Below, one piece after another: positions 1-7,647 of a stretch of 15,376 bases of DNA. The DNA comes from Micrococcales bacterium. Lineage in GTDB: Bacteria; Actinomycetota; Actinomycetes; S36-B12. The DNA is taken from NCBI GenBank assembly GCA_002728915.1, contig PBWE01000044.1:2368-17743 (forward strand). Direction: 5' to 3'. The translations under genes and the position numbers were made by a program. Position 1 is the first letter of the stretch; every line of letters starts with the position of its first letter. The notes under the pieces were generated by a model. That model saw only the letters and a list, made by a program, of their open reading frames with translations, had not been told where the DNA came from and ran no database searches.

Positions 1-1398
1 ACCGTTGATAAATTCCGCTTCGTTAAGAAGCATGGAATGTTGCCCGAAGAACACGACGCAAAGCTTGCCCGCGAGCAACGTCTCATCGAATTGAAGAAAG
101 AGAAAAAGACTGGATTGACTACCGAAGAGGCAGCAAAGCTCGCTGCGATACGGAAAGAACGGTCCGACATGAAAGGGCTGGTCAAAAGGACGCGCGCTTA
201 CGTCCAGAAGCACGAGGGCGAAACCGTCAAATACGGTAGAGCAGGTGGAGTGGGCACGTCGTACAACGAAGATCGAGCGGTAACGAGTGCAAAGGATGAG
301 CGACTCGCTGCGCTCAACAGCACGGCAAGGCAGATGCATAGATCCGGTGAAACGTTGGAGGGCAATTTAGAGACTGCCCATAAGGCACTGGAAAGCAACG
401 ATCTTGAGCACGCAAGGAATATTGCTGTGTCACACACCGCGCAAAATGTTGGCGCGATGACTGCAAACGTCCTTGGTGTAGACGGAGACGTTGTGAGAAC
501 GGCTGTTCAGACCACCGGAAAGGGTCTTCAGGTGGCTGGTCAGATGGCAGGCGGTCTTTCTTCGGAGGGAGCCAACAGGGCGCGCTTCGCTAGAGATGCG
601 CGGTCTATGGAGCAGGGAGACGGACGAAACACCATCCGAGGCGAGCAAATACGAGATCAGGTCATCGATTTCAATGCATCGCCACAAGAATCTTTCGGAA
701 GTGTCAAGCAAGGTGCGCAGATGGGTTTGGGGATGCTTCGCGAGGGTGGTGTTTTTGAACCAGTCAACGAAATGGCCAGTGATGCGGCAAAAAATGCTGC
801 TGCGCCGATTGCATCCGCTGCAAGTGAAATGGTGAAAGCCAGCGGAGGACCTGTAAAAGAATTGGCAGATAACGCCATCTCGTCGACCCAAGAGATCGCG
901 GAATCTGCCGGGAACAGCCTTGAGTCCACGATCGGCGGGGCTCCTGAGTTGGACTCGGCAGGATTAAGTGAGGCTGCATCAGGGGGAATCGCGGGTGCTG
1001 CAAACGCGGCTAGGGAAGCTGTCGACGAAAATCTTGACAGTGAACAAGTGCGGGACAAGATCGTCGACGCAGCGGGCGAAAAGGGGGGAGAAGCGGTAGA
1101 CGGAGCGTTAGACAAAGTTCACGACGCCTTGAACGAAAAGGCTAAGGACACGGGGCCCATTGGAGCCCCCGTCGCAAAACGCTCGGGAAAAACGGAAGGC
1201 CACGACAGTGCATCCAAATCACTTGCGGAAAGGCGGGCAAGTGCGGACCGACTTATGGGGCAGCCCCGATTGACCTGGTGGCAACGCTTGAAAAAGCGGG
1301 CGTCTTCAATGTGGAGGAGCGTAAAGAGAGGGGCGTCTTCAATGTGGGGAAAGGCGAAAAAGAGGTTCTCTTCGATGTGGGGAAGGGCGAAGAGATGA
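1..1398 (+). CDS. Hypothetical alanine-rich, LEA-like protein with basic 11-mer repeat tail (5' end probably outside window)
   Basis: Function not recognised. The frame is open from the first base, so the ATG at 37 may be internal and the gene 5'-truncated by the window; the bases before that ATG give only a weak ribosome binding site. About 465 residues are visible (numbering from base 1). Residues 15-70 are rich in Lys and Glu and look helical. Residues 240-390 are rich in Ala, Ser, Gly and Glu with low complexity, reminiscent of late-embryogenesis-abundant-type or amphipathic sequence. The end is strongly basic: three 11-residue units of the type KKRASSMWRSV, then KR and stop. There is no signal peptide in view and no clear membrane helix. 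Sampled 60-base lines are about 55-57% G+C, against about 70% in adnA, which suggests recent acquisition or relaxed selection. It could be an effector or structural protein of an upstream cluster that is out of view. The coding call is firm; the role is unknown. Confidence 0.75.
   Translation, partial: TVDKFRFVKKHGMLPEEHDAKLAREQRLIELKKEKKTGLTTEEAAKLAAIRKERSDMKGLVKRTRAYVQKHEGETVKYGRAGGVGTSYNEDRAVTSAKDERLAALNSTARQMHRSGETLEGNLETAHKALESNDLEHARNIAVSHTAQNVGAMTANVLGVDGDVVRTAVQTTGKGLQVAGQMAGGLSSEGANRARFARDARSMEQGDGRNTIRGEQIRDQVIDFNASPQESFGSVKQGAQMGLGMLREGGVFEPVNEMASDAAKNAAAPIASAASEMVKASGGPVKELADNAISSTQEIAESAGNSLESTIGGAPELDSAGLSEAASGGIAGAANAAREAVDENLDSEQVRDKIVDAAGEKGGEAVDGALDKVHDALNEKAKDTGPIGAPVAKRSGKTEGHDSASKSLAERRASADRLMGQPRLTWWQRLKKRASSMWRSVKRGASSMWGKAKKRFSSMWGRAKR
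1291..1389 (+). repeat. Three tandem 33-bp (11-residue) in-frame repeats at the C-terminus of the left-edge protein
   Basis: Reading in frame from 1291, three consecutive 33-base units encode KKRASSMWRSV, KRGASSMWGKA and KKRFSSMWGRA, followed by KR and the stop codon. The core SSMW occurs in each unit at the same place. The preceding 11 residues, with a double Trp (TWWQRL), keep the Trp in register and may be a decayed fourth unit. An 11-residue period equals about three helical turns and is the period of known membrane-binding amphipathic repeats such as synuclein-type 11-mers. The strong positive charge could equally suit nucleic acid or acidic lipid binding; that part is inference. Confidence 0.9.
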
Positions 1399-1444
1399 AA
1401 GTCATGAGGATTCGGACTGCAGCCATGTAGGGAAACCTTTTCCT

Positions 1445-1645
1445 TCAGCGGAACGCACTACTCCAGTTGTTTCTCCTGTGTGAGCCGTCGCAAAGTGGCG
1501 CGTCTTGGCTGAACCCGCACCGGCACAGATAGACGGTCGATGCTTCCTTGATGACGTTCCCGTCGGGGTCTTGCACGACCACCCCACCGGCAACTTGATT
1601 GGGGCCATCCTTCAATGGCGTGATGACCACGCGCTCGTCGCTCAT
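1445..1645 (-). CDS. CDGSH-type iron-sulfur domain protein
   Basis: This 66-residue protein contains one CDGSH (zf-CDGSH, mitoNEET-related) motif. C41, C43, C52 and H56 are spaced as CRC then ten residues then CDGSH, exactly the 3Cys-1His pattern that holds a redox-active [2Fe-2S] cluster. No membrane anchor is present, so it should be cytosolic. Small single-domain bacterial members are common in actinobacteria; their role is not settled, with electron transfer or cluster transfer usually suggested. The ATG at 1645 has no clear Shine-Dalgarno sequence, but AATACT lies six bases before it, which would suit a leaderless transcript. It lies 36 bases downstream of the large membrane protein on the same strand, so co-transcription is also possible. 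It converges on the left-edge gene, with 46 bases between the stop codons. An overlapping 68-residue frame on the same strand lacks the motif and is not a gene. Confidence 0.88.
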   Translation of the reverse strand: MSDERVVITPLKDGPNQVAGGVVVQDPDGNVIKEASTVYLCRCGFSQDAPLCDGSHRRNNWSSAFR

Positions 1646-1657
1646 AACGTGAGTATT
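1646..1657 (-). promoter_or_regulatory. Putative -10 element of a leaderless promoter for the CDGSH gene
   Basis: Read on the minus strand, AATACT (1657-1652) is followed by six bases and then the ATG at 1645. It matches TATAAT at four of six positions, including the key A2 and T6. No recognisable -35 box is present, and no purine-rich ribosome binding site lies in the gap. This fits a transcript starting at the A of the start codon, but is a prediction from spacing only. Confidence 0.4.
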
Positions 1658-1681
1658 TCAGTGCAGCGGTGATGGCGCTTG

Positions 1682-4228
1682 CTAGAGCAGGCCGTCTTTG
1701 GTCAGTTTCGTGAATGCCCAGTAGCCGGGGACGGTGGGTGCCCAGAAAGTGATCAGTCGGTAGAGCAGGACAGCGGAGACGGCGGTGCCGGCGTCTAGCC
1801 CTGCTGCCGTGAGTCCAGCCGCGAGCGCAGCCTCCACAGCGCCGAGACCACCGGGGGTGGGAGCGGCCTGCCCGATCGTGGCGCCGGCTAGGTAGACGAC
1901 CGCCACGAGGGCGATGTTGAGTGACCCGCCGAATGCGGCGATGCAGGCGAACAAGACGGCGATGTAGGCAAGGTTCAGCAGGAGAATCCCCCCAATTCCC
2001 TCGAGTAGCTTGAGGGGGCGTTGGGCCACGGTCACCAGCCGCGGGATTACCTCGGCAAGCAGGGGGCGAATCCTTCGGGTGATCTCTCTGCGGACCCGAG
2101 GAACAGCGAGTAGTCCCAGAGCGAGAACGGCGAGACCGGAAACTATGATCACGGCGGCCCGAGGCGGATCAAACGTGAAGTCGGTGGCGGTGCCCGCCGC
2201 CACACCGAAGCCCAAGAGGAGCAGTATGTGTATGCCGAAAGTCACGACGCCGGAGACGCCGACCGACGCTGCGGCAAGGGCCGGATGCAGTCCGGACTTC
2301 TGCAGGTAACGCACGTTGATCGCGATAGACCCCAACGTCGGCGGGGAGACCAGCGTCGCGAAATCTCCCGCTATCTGTGCCATTAGCGTGCGCGTCAAGC
2401 GCAGCTTCTCCGGGACGAATCCCGTCAACGACCAGGCTGAACCGAAATATGTGATCAAACTAAAGAGAGCGGCCGCGGCGATCCAACGCCAATCGGCATT
2501 CCGGATGAGTCCGACCAGATCCACCTGAGCCAGTTGGGACAGCAGGACGTACCCGGCGATGGTCCCGGCCACCACCATGATGAGGGTCTTGGGCTTAATC
2601 CGCTCAAATTGGATCGTTTCTTTGTCTGCTCCTGGTCGTATCTCCACCAAGCGATCGCGCAGCAAGACGATGAGCCCCTTGTGCTTGCGCAGTTCCTTTC
2701 GCGTGCCTCGAGATAAGGCGACCGGTTGCAAGGCGGGTAGTGCTCGTCCGATGCCGTCTACTCCCAAAATCTCCACACCCGTGCTGACAGCACGGTCGAC
2801 GTCGGTGAGCATCGCGAGAGTGCACAGCAACTCGGCGACGTCGATGCGCATGGCAACGTCACTAGAGGCGACACTGCCGGAGTCCTGGCCGATAACTCGT
2901 ACGGTGCCGTCGGGGGAGCGCACCAGGTGATCGTCGTTCAGCGATCGATGCGTGATCTGGTGTTCGTGCATGGTTTTCACGGCCTGCCATGCGCCGCGGA
3001 GGTCATCGTCGTTGAGGTCGCTGATCTGAGCGAAGGGTGTGCCGTCGATGTTCTCGTAGGCCAGGACGCAGGAGTCGGGGCCCACCTCGGATGCCAGAAG
3101 CAAGCGAGGCTCGGGAACGCCGGCGGATTCCCCTGCGTAGGACACCAACGCTGCGTGCTCGAGCGAACGACGCATGTTGAAGGACGAGTTACGGGGCTCC
3201 TCTCGTAGGCGAAGCGACGTCCAGATGGCTCGAAGGAGCCCAGCTCCTTCGAGGTCGCGGTCGAGAACCGTCACGTTGAGCGACTGGCCAGACCGTCCCG
3301 TGGCGAGGTAGCGGCGACCTCGTGAGGTTGACTCTTGCGCTCGGAGCATCGTGATGGGTAAGCCGCCGCGGTCCAATGCGTCGGCCACTTCCGCGCCACT
3401 GGGGCGCGTGGTTTGAATCCCCAGGATGTAACGAACGGCGAGACCGATGGCCCAACCGATCATCAAGGATGCAGCCAAGCCGGCAACAGCAATGGATGCG
3501 CTGAGTATGGCGACGATCACCAGTGAGCCCATGACCACGAGGGTGAGCACGTTCCACGGGCGACGACTGATCAACCGCGACGCGGTGATGAACGCGAGGA
3601 GACCGCCGAGGATCGGAGATGTTGCCGCGTTCGATGGATCGTTTGATCCGGTGAGTGCGACGAGCAGCCGCGGATCGGCGATCTCGGAGACGAGGATGGA
3701 CAGCCCCGACAAGGCAACAACGGCGATGAGTAAAGCGACGAGCGCGTCGAAGAGTTGACGAACCCGTCTGCGGACGATCAGCGCGATAGCTCCGGCGATG
3801 GGGAGGGCGAGCGTTCCAATGCCACCGATGATGTTGATGATCAATACGACCGGGTCGGGCAGAAGTCGTGCCCCTTCCACGAGGTCGTCTTCCAGACCAC
3901 TTGTTGTCCCGGTCGCGAACCAGCCGAGGGCGACGGCGGCGGCCGCGAGAAGCAGGGCGAGCGCGAATCGTGCGAGATCCAGGGGGCGACGCAGTCGCTT
4001 GGGGATGACGCCGTCCTCGATGACGATGGTGCCGGACTCGGTGACCCCGTCGGACCCGGGAACGTAGGAACCGGCGTCGGCGAGCGCATCAGCTCGCAAG
4101 TCCGCCATCTCGCCACGTGTGCCGTTCTCGGGGGGTGCGTTCGTGCTGCTGGTCGGCGGACCGGCAGAGGGGGTGTCGAGCGTCGATTCGGAGCCGGCTG
4201 CGCCGCCCGTCCGCGTGTCGTCGCTCAC
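1682..4228 (-). CDS. Flippase-like / LPG-synthase transmembrane domain protein with an internal pseudokinase-like domain
   Basis: The 848-residue product is a polytopic membrane protein. Residues 1-75 are a hydrophilic Ser/Thr/Gly-rich cytosolic tail. About five to six membrane helices follow (roughly 85-270). Residues 290-510 are soluble and kinase-like: ENIDGTPF (392-399), then HRSLNDDHLV (427-436) in place of HRDLKPDNIL, and QDSG (448-451) where DFG would be. A second set of helices (about 548-835) ends with PTPGGLGAVE (791-800), a hallmark of the LPG synthetase/AglD/YbhN-type membrane domain (UPF0104) linked to lipid flipping. The catalytic Asp of HRD and the metal-binding Asn are replaced (S429, H434) and no VAIK-type Lys is seen, so the middle domain is probably a pseudokinase that binds or senses rather than phosphorylates. 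The start is GTG at 4228, with no clear ribosome binding site. It is divergent from adnA. Substrate unknown; an envelope lipid or glycolipid is the reasonable guess. The C-terminal lysyltransferase (GNAT-like) domain of true LPG synthases is absent. Confidence 0.85.
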   Translation of the reverse strand: MSDDTRTGGAAGSESTLDTPSAGPPTSSTNAPPENGTRGEMADLRADALADAGSYVPGSDGVTESGTIVIEDGVIPKRLRRPLDLARFALALLLAAAAVALGWFATGTTSGLEDDLVEGARLLPDPVVLIINIIGGIGTLALPIAGAIALIVRRRVRQLFDALVALLIAVVALSGLSILVSEIADPRLLVALTGSNDPSNAATSPILGGLLAFITASRLISRRPWNVLTLVVMGSLVIVAILSASIAVAGLAASLMIGWAIGLAVRYILGIQTTRPSGAEVADALDRGGLPITMLRAQESTSRGRRYLATGRSGQSLNVTVLDRDLEGAGLLRAIWTSLRLREEPRNSSFNMRRSLEHAALVSYAGESAGVPEPRLLLASEVGPDSCVLAYENIDGTPFAQISDLNDDDLRGAWQAVKTMHEHQITHRSLNDDHLVRSPDGTVRVIGQDSGSVASSDVAMRIDVAELLCTLAMLTDVDRAVSTGVEILGVDGIGRALPALQPVALSRGTRKELRKHKGLIVLLRDRLVEIRPGADKETIQFERIKPKTLIMVVAGTIAGYVLLSQLAQVDLVGLIRNADWRWIAAAALFSLITYFGSAWSLTGFVPEKLRLTRTLMAQIAGDFATLVSPPTLGSIAINVRYLQKSGLHPALAAASVGVSGVVTFGIHILLLLGFGVAAGTATDFTFDPPRAAVIIVSGLAVLALGLLAVPRVRREITRRIRPLLAEVIPRLVTVAQRPLKLLEGIGGILLLNLAYIAVLFACIAAFGGSLNIALVAVVYLAGATIGQAAPTPGGLGAVEAALAAGLTAAGLDAGTAVSAVLLYRLITFWAPTVPGYWAFTKLTKDGLL

Positions 4229-4254
4229 CGACCGATGGTGTCACATGGCGGTGG

Positions 4255-4266
4255 TATTTATGGGTG
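4255..4266 (+). promoter_or_regulatory. Putative -10 element upstream of adnA (leaderless-type spacing)
   Basis: TATTTA (4255-4260) is followed by six bases and a GTG at 4267. The hexamer is imperfect, since its last base is A rather than T, but it is the only AT-rich patch in the 38-base gap between the divergent genes. No Shine-Dalgarno sequence fits either candidate GTG (4264 or 4267). This spacing is the reason the 4267 start was preferred. No -35 box could be named. Confidence 0.35.
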
Positions 4267-7200
4267 GTGCGCACCCGATTGGACTTATCGCCCCTACCGC
4301 GGGCGCAGTCTCCCGAGCTGGACGCTCGCCAGCAGGCCGTGGTGGATCACTGCGACGGGCCGCTCCTGGTGCTCGCTGGTCCGGGCACGGGCAAGACCAC
4401 CACGATCGTCGAATCTGTTGTGGGGCGCTTGACCGCTGGGCAGTCCGCAGAGGAAGTCCTGGTGCTGACCTTTGGTCGGCGAGCGGCCGGTGAGGTTCGG
4501 GACCGGATCGCAGCGCGCATCGGCGGTGGACTGCTCCCCACGGTTGCCACCTTCCATTCGTTCGCCTACGGCCTGGTTCGTGCGCACGCCGGCGCTGAGC
4601 AATACGTCGATCCGCCACGCTTGTTGTCCGGAGCCGAGGAGGATCAACGGATCCGTGAACTGATCATGGGGAGCCTGGAAGACGGCACCATCACATGGCC
4701 GCAGGAACTGCAGGAAGCCATCGCTACGCAGGGGTTTGCCGCCGAGGTGCGCGCCCTCATCGCACGAATGCGCGAGCGAGACATCACTCCTGCCCGGTTA
4801 CGAGCACTGGCCGCGGAGCACGCTCGTCCGGAGTGGAACGCCGTCGCGGACATCGCGGAGCAGGAAGAGGACGTGATGGTCCTCCACAACGTCATGGACT
4901 ACGCCGAGTTGATGCGTAGAGCCGTGCTCCTGGCCGGCGATGAATCAGTGCGCCGGCAACTACACGAGCGCATCACCGCGATCTACGTCGACGAGTTCCA
5001 AGACACCGACCCTCTCCAGGTCGAGTTTCTGCGTCGCATAGCCGGACCGGGATGCTCGGTGGTGGCTGTCGGTGACCCGGATCAGGCGATCTACGCGTTC
5101 CGCGGAGCCCAGGTGCAGGGATTCCTCGACTTCCCGGACACGTTTCGACAGCCGGGGGGACAGCCTGCGCCGGTGATCGCGCTACGCACCGTGCGCCGCT
5201 ACGGAACGGTGATCGCCGACGCGGCGCGGGCTGCCCTGGCACCACGAACGCTCGGCACCTTGCCGGTCGACGCGCAGCGCGACCATCGCACCCCCGAATT
5301 CGTCGACGACGACCCGTTGATGCAGGGGGCTGTTCGTGTTCTGTCGTGTCCCACGCACTCCTCCCGTGATGCACACATCGCCGAACAGATTCGCTCGGCC
5401 CACGTGCACGACCGGCTCGGGTGGCAGGACATGGCGGTTCTCGTTCGATCCGCGGACGATCTTGCTCGCGTCGAGCGCGCTTTGTCGGTGGCCGGAGTTC
5501 CTGCGTCCATCACCGCAGACGAGTTGCCGCTGCACGAGGAGCCGGCGGTTGCGGTGCTGCTGACCCTGATCGAGATCGCCGCTCGGCCTCGAACAGCGAC
5601 TCCGGAGAGGATCGAGGATCTGCTGCTCGGCCCCATCGGTCGTATGGATGTCTCGGACCTTCGACGACTGGGCAGGGCGCTGCGCGCGCAGCGTCGCGAT
5701 GCGGGCGATCCTGTGCTGCCGGCGCGAGAGCTCGTCGCGGACCTTGTACTCGGTCGTGACGCTCCTCCTGCCGGCGTCGATTCCGCCTCCGCTGTGGCGG
5801 CGAGCGTCGATCGAGTGCGAGACGTTCTCGCTGCCGTGCGTGAGGGTGTGTCTCGCGGGGCATCGATTGGTGAGGTGCTGTGGGTCGCGTGGACCGGTGG
5901 CTCGAGCCCGCACGGCTGGCCGGATCGCCTGCGCGCCGCGGCCCTGGGTGGCTCGGGGAGCGCCCATCACGATCTCGACGCCGTCATGGCGCTGTTCGCT
6001 TCGGCCGAGCGTTTGAGTGAGCGCTATCGCGGCGTCTATGCGGTCACGACCTTCCTTGACACGTTGCGCGATCAGGCCATCGCGTCGGAGTCGATCACCG
6101 AGTCCTCGCACGCTCGGGTGGAGCGAGAGTCGATGGTCCAGATCATGACCGTGCACCGCGCCAAGGGGCTGGAGTGGAAACGGGTGTGGATCACCGGACT
6201 CGAAGAAGGTCGGTGGCCGAACGTGCAACCGCGCGGATCCTTACTCGGGGTCGAGGAACTCGCCTCGGCAGACCAGGTGGCCCCGGATCTCATGCGCGAG
6301 GAGCGCAACCTGCTTTTCGTGGCGATGACCCGTGCCCGCGAGCAAGTGACCCTGCTCCCCGTTGACTCGGCAGACGAGGGAGCGGATCGACCGAGCCGGT
6401 TCATCGCCGACGTGATCGGCATGAGTCTGGGCAATCCGCGCCACATGGACGGGGAGTACTCGCCAGGGATCACCGTCGAAGCCCTGCCGCACCGCGGTGA
6501 CGTGATCACCAGTTGGAGCCAACTGGTGATCGACTGCCGGCGCGCGTTGATGGATGCCGAGAGCTCGGCCGATACGCGACGGCACGCAGCATCGCTCCTG
6601 GCTCGCATCGCCACCCTTCGTGACCGATCGGGCGCGTCTTTGATCCCTGCCGCGGATCCGGCCCATTGGTGGGGCATGAACGATGTCAGCGAGGGGCCTC
6701 GTCCGCTGCGGGCCCCCGATGCGCCCATTGCGCTGTCCGGGTCTTCGTTGGATGCGATCCGGCAGTGCTCGATGAAGTGGTTCCTCGACCACGAAGCGCA
6801 CGCCGATGTTGTTCGCTCGAGCGCGACGGCATTCGGAAGCATCGTGCACGCGATTGCCGACCACGTCGCGCGTGGAGAGATCCCCGAAGACCTGCGCTCC
6901 ATGGGGGCTTTCGTTGATCGGGTGTGGAGCGAGGTCGACTTCGACGCACCGTGGCGTTCGGTGTCCGAACGAACCGAAGCCCGTCACGCACTCGAGCGCT
7001 TCCTGATCTACCACCAGGCGCGCGAGAGAACCTTCATCGACAGCGAGCGTTACATCGCCTCTGACCTTGACGTCCCCACCCCCGCAGGAGCCCCGGAGTC
7101 GGTGCACCTGCGGGGCTACCTCGATCGCATCGAAGAGGACGACGACGGTCGACTGGTGGCGATCGACTTCAAGACATCCTCGTCCAGTCCCACGAAGAAG

Positions 7201-7647
7201 GAGACACAAGAACACGGACAGTTGGGGGTGTATCAACTTCTGCTGCGGGACGCGTACGAGGCAGCAGACGGCGCCCATCACGATGTGGGCGGTGCTGCCC
7301 TTGTTCAGCTGCGCATGGACGCTGGGGCGAAGGATCCAGGCCCGAAACAGCAGATGCAGCTGCCGCTGACCACCGACGCCACCGTTGGCCCTGGTGGGCG
7401 CGACGGACTGGACGGGCCGGACGGGCTGGACGGACCCGAAAGCATCAACGGTGTCACGTGGATCGAGCGTTCTCTGGGGGAGGCAGCGGACACCGTTCGA
7501 CGTGAACGCATCGAGGCGCGTCCTGGCAAACACTGCACCTTTTGTGATTTCGCTGGCCTGTGCCCGGCCAAGACCCCCGAGGTTTCTGTCATCGACCTGG
7601 TGGGGGATGTCAACGACGTTTTGGACGTTGGCGGTGACGACGAATGA
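4267..7647 (+). CDS. adnA: AdnA: UvrD-like helicase with RecB-like nuclease domain, subunit of the AdnAB end-resection complex
   Basis: The predicted 1126-residue protein is a superfamily 1A motor joined to a PD-(D/E)XK nuclease. Motor motifs: Walker A GPGTGKTT (38-45), Walker B VDEFQDT with D242/E243, GDPDQAIYAFRG (269-280), TVHRAKGLEW with H630, and MTRAR (687-691). Nuclease residues: H861, D953 (GYLDR), D967 and K969 (IDFKTS), then a QLGVY motif. C834 plus C1090, C1093 and C1099 have the layout of the AddB-type Fe-S cluster that staples the nuclease domain. With AdnB it would resect double-strand breaks. It is assigned AdnA rather than AdnB because it is the upstream gene and its nuclease Asp lies far from the C-terminus. 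It is longer than mycobacterial AdnA (about 1045 residues), partly through a Gly-rich insert (1041-1058). The reading frame extends upstream to 4117, but that would overlap the divergent gene; GTG 4264 is an equally possible start. The stop overlaps the adnB start by four bases. Confidence 0.92.
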   Translation: MRTRLDLSPLPRAQSPELDARQQAVVDHCDGPLLVLAGPGTGKTTTIVESVVGRLTAGQSAEEVLVLTFGRRAAGEVRDRIAARIGGGLLPTVATFHSFAYGLVRAHAGAEQYVDPPRLLSGAEEDQRIRELIMGSLEDGTITWPQELQEAIATQGFAAEVRALIARMRERDITPARLRALAAEHARPEWNAVADIAEQEEDVMVLHNVMDYAELMRRAVLLAGDESVRRQLHERITAIYVDEFQDTDPLQVEFLRRIAGPGCSVVAVGDPDQAIYAFRGAQVQGFLDFPDTFRQPGGQPAPVIALRTVRRYGTVIADAARAALAPRTLGTLPVDAQRDHRTPEFVDDDPLMQGAVRVLSCPTHSSRDAHIAEQIRSAHVHDRLGWQDMAVLVRSADDLARVERALSVAGVPASITADELPLHEEPAVAVLLTLIEIAARPRTATPERIEDLLLGPIGRMDVSDLRRLGRALRAQRRDAGDPVLPARELVADLVLGRDAPPAGVDSASAVAASVDRVRDVLAAVREGVSRGASIGEVLWVAWTGGSSPHGWPDRLRAAALGGSGSAHHDLDAVMALFASAERLSERYRGVYAVTTFLDTLRDQAIASESITESSHARVERESMVQIMTVHRAKGLEWKRVWITGLEEGRWPNVQPRGSLLGVEELASADQVAPDLMREERNLLFVAMTRAREQVTLLPVDSADEGADRPSRFIADVIGMSLGNPRHMDGEYSPGITVEALPHRGDVITSWSQLVIDCRRALMDAESSADTRRHAASLLARIATLRDRSGASLIPAADPAHWWGMNDVSEGPRPLRAPDAPIALSGSSLDAIRQCSMKWFLDHEAHADVVRSSATAFGSIVHAIADHVARGEIPEDLRSMGAFVDRVWSEVDFDAPWRSVSERTEARHALERFLIYHQARERTFIDSERYIASDLDVPTPAGAPESVHLRGYLDRIEEDDDGRLVAIDFKTSSSSPTKKETQEHGQLGVYQLLLRDAYEAADGAHHDVGGAALVQLRMDAGAKDPGPKQQMQLPLTTDATVGPGGRDGLDGPDGLDGPESINGVTWIERSLGEAADTVRRERIEARPGKHCTFCDFAGLCPAKTPEVSVIDLVGDVNDVLDVGGDDE
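7387..7440 (+). repeat. Collagen-like Gly-X-Y run (six triplets) inside adnA
   Basis: In the adnA frame this stretch encodes six consecutive Gly-X-Y triplets: GPG GRD GLD GPD GLD GPE. At DNA level a near-repeat of gacgggctg/gacgggccg produces it. It lies between the nuclease QLGVY motif and the distal Fe-S cysteines, so it is probably a flexible surface loop that grew by replication slippage. Six triplets are too few to expect a stable collagen triple helix. Confidence 0.85.

Noticed and set aside
1431..1443. Inverted repeat GGAAA-CCT-TTTCC between the left-edge gene and the CDGSH gene
   Set aside because: A 5-bp AT-rich stem with no U-tract on either strand is too weak to call a terminator.
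4117..4266. Upstream extension of adnA to an ATG at 4117
   Set aside because: The extra 50 residues are Arg/Cys-rich, precede the conserved helicase N-terminus and would overlap the divergent membrane-protein gene by over 100 bases.
5182..6228. 348-codon minus-strand frame within adnA
   Set aside because: No domain; His/Arg-rich composition is what an antisense frame of this gene gives.
6241..7533. 430-codon open frame on the minus strand within adnA
   Set aside because: It mirrors adnA codons in high-G+C DNA, has no recognisable domain, and adnA is certain from its motifs.
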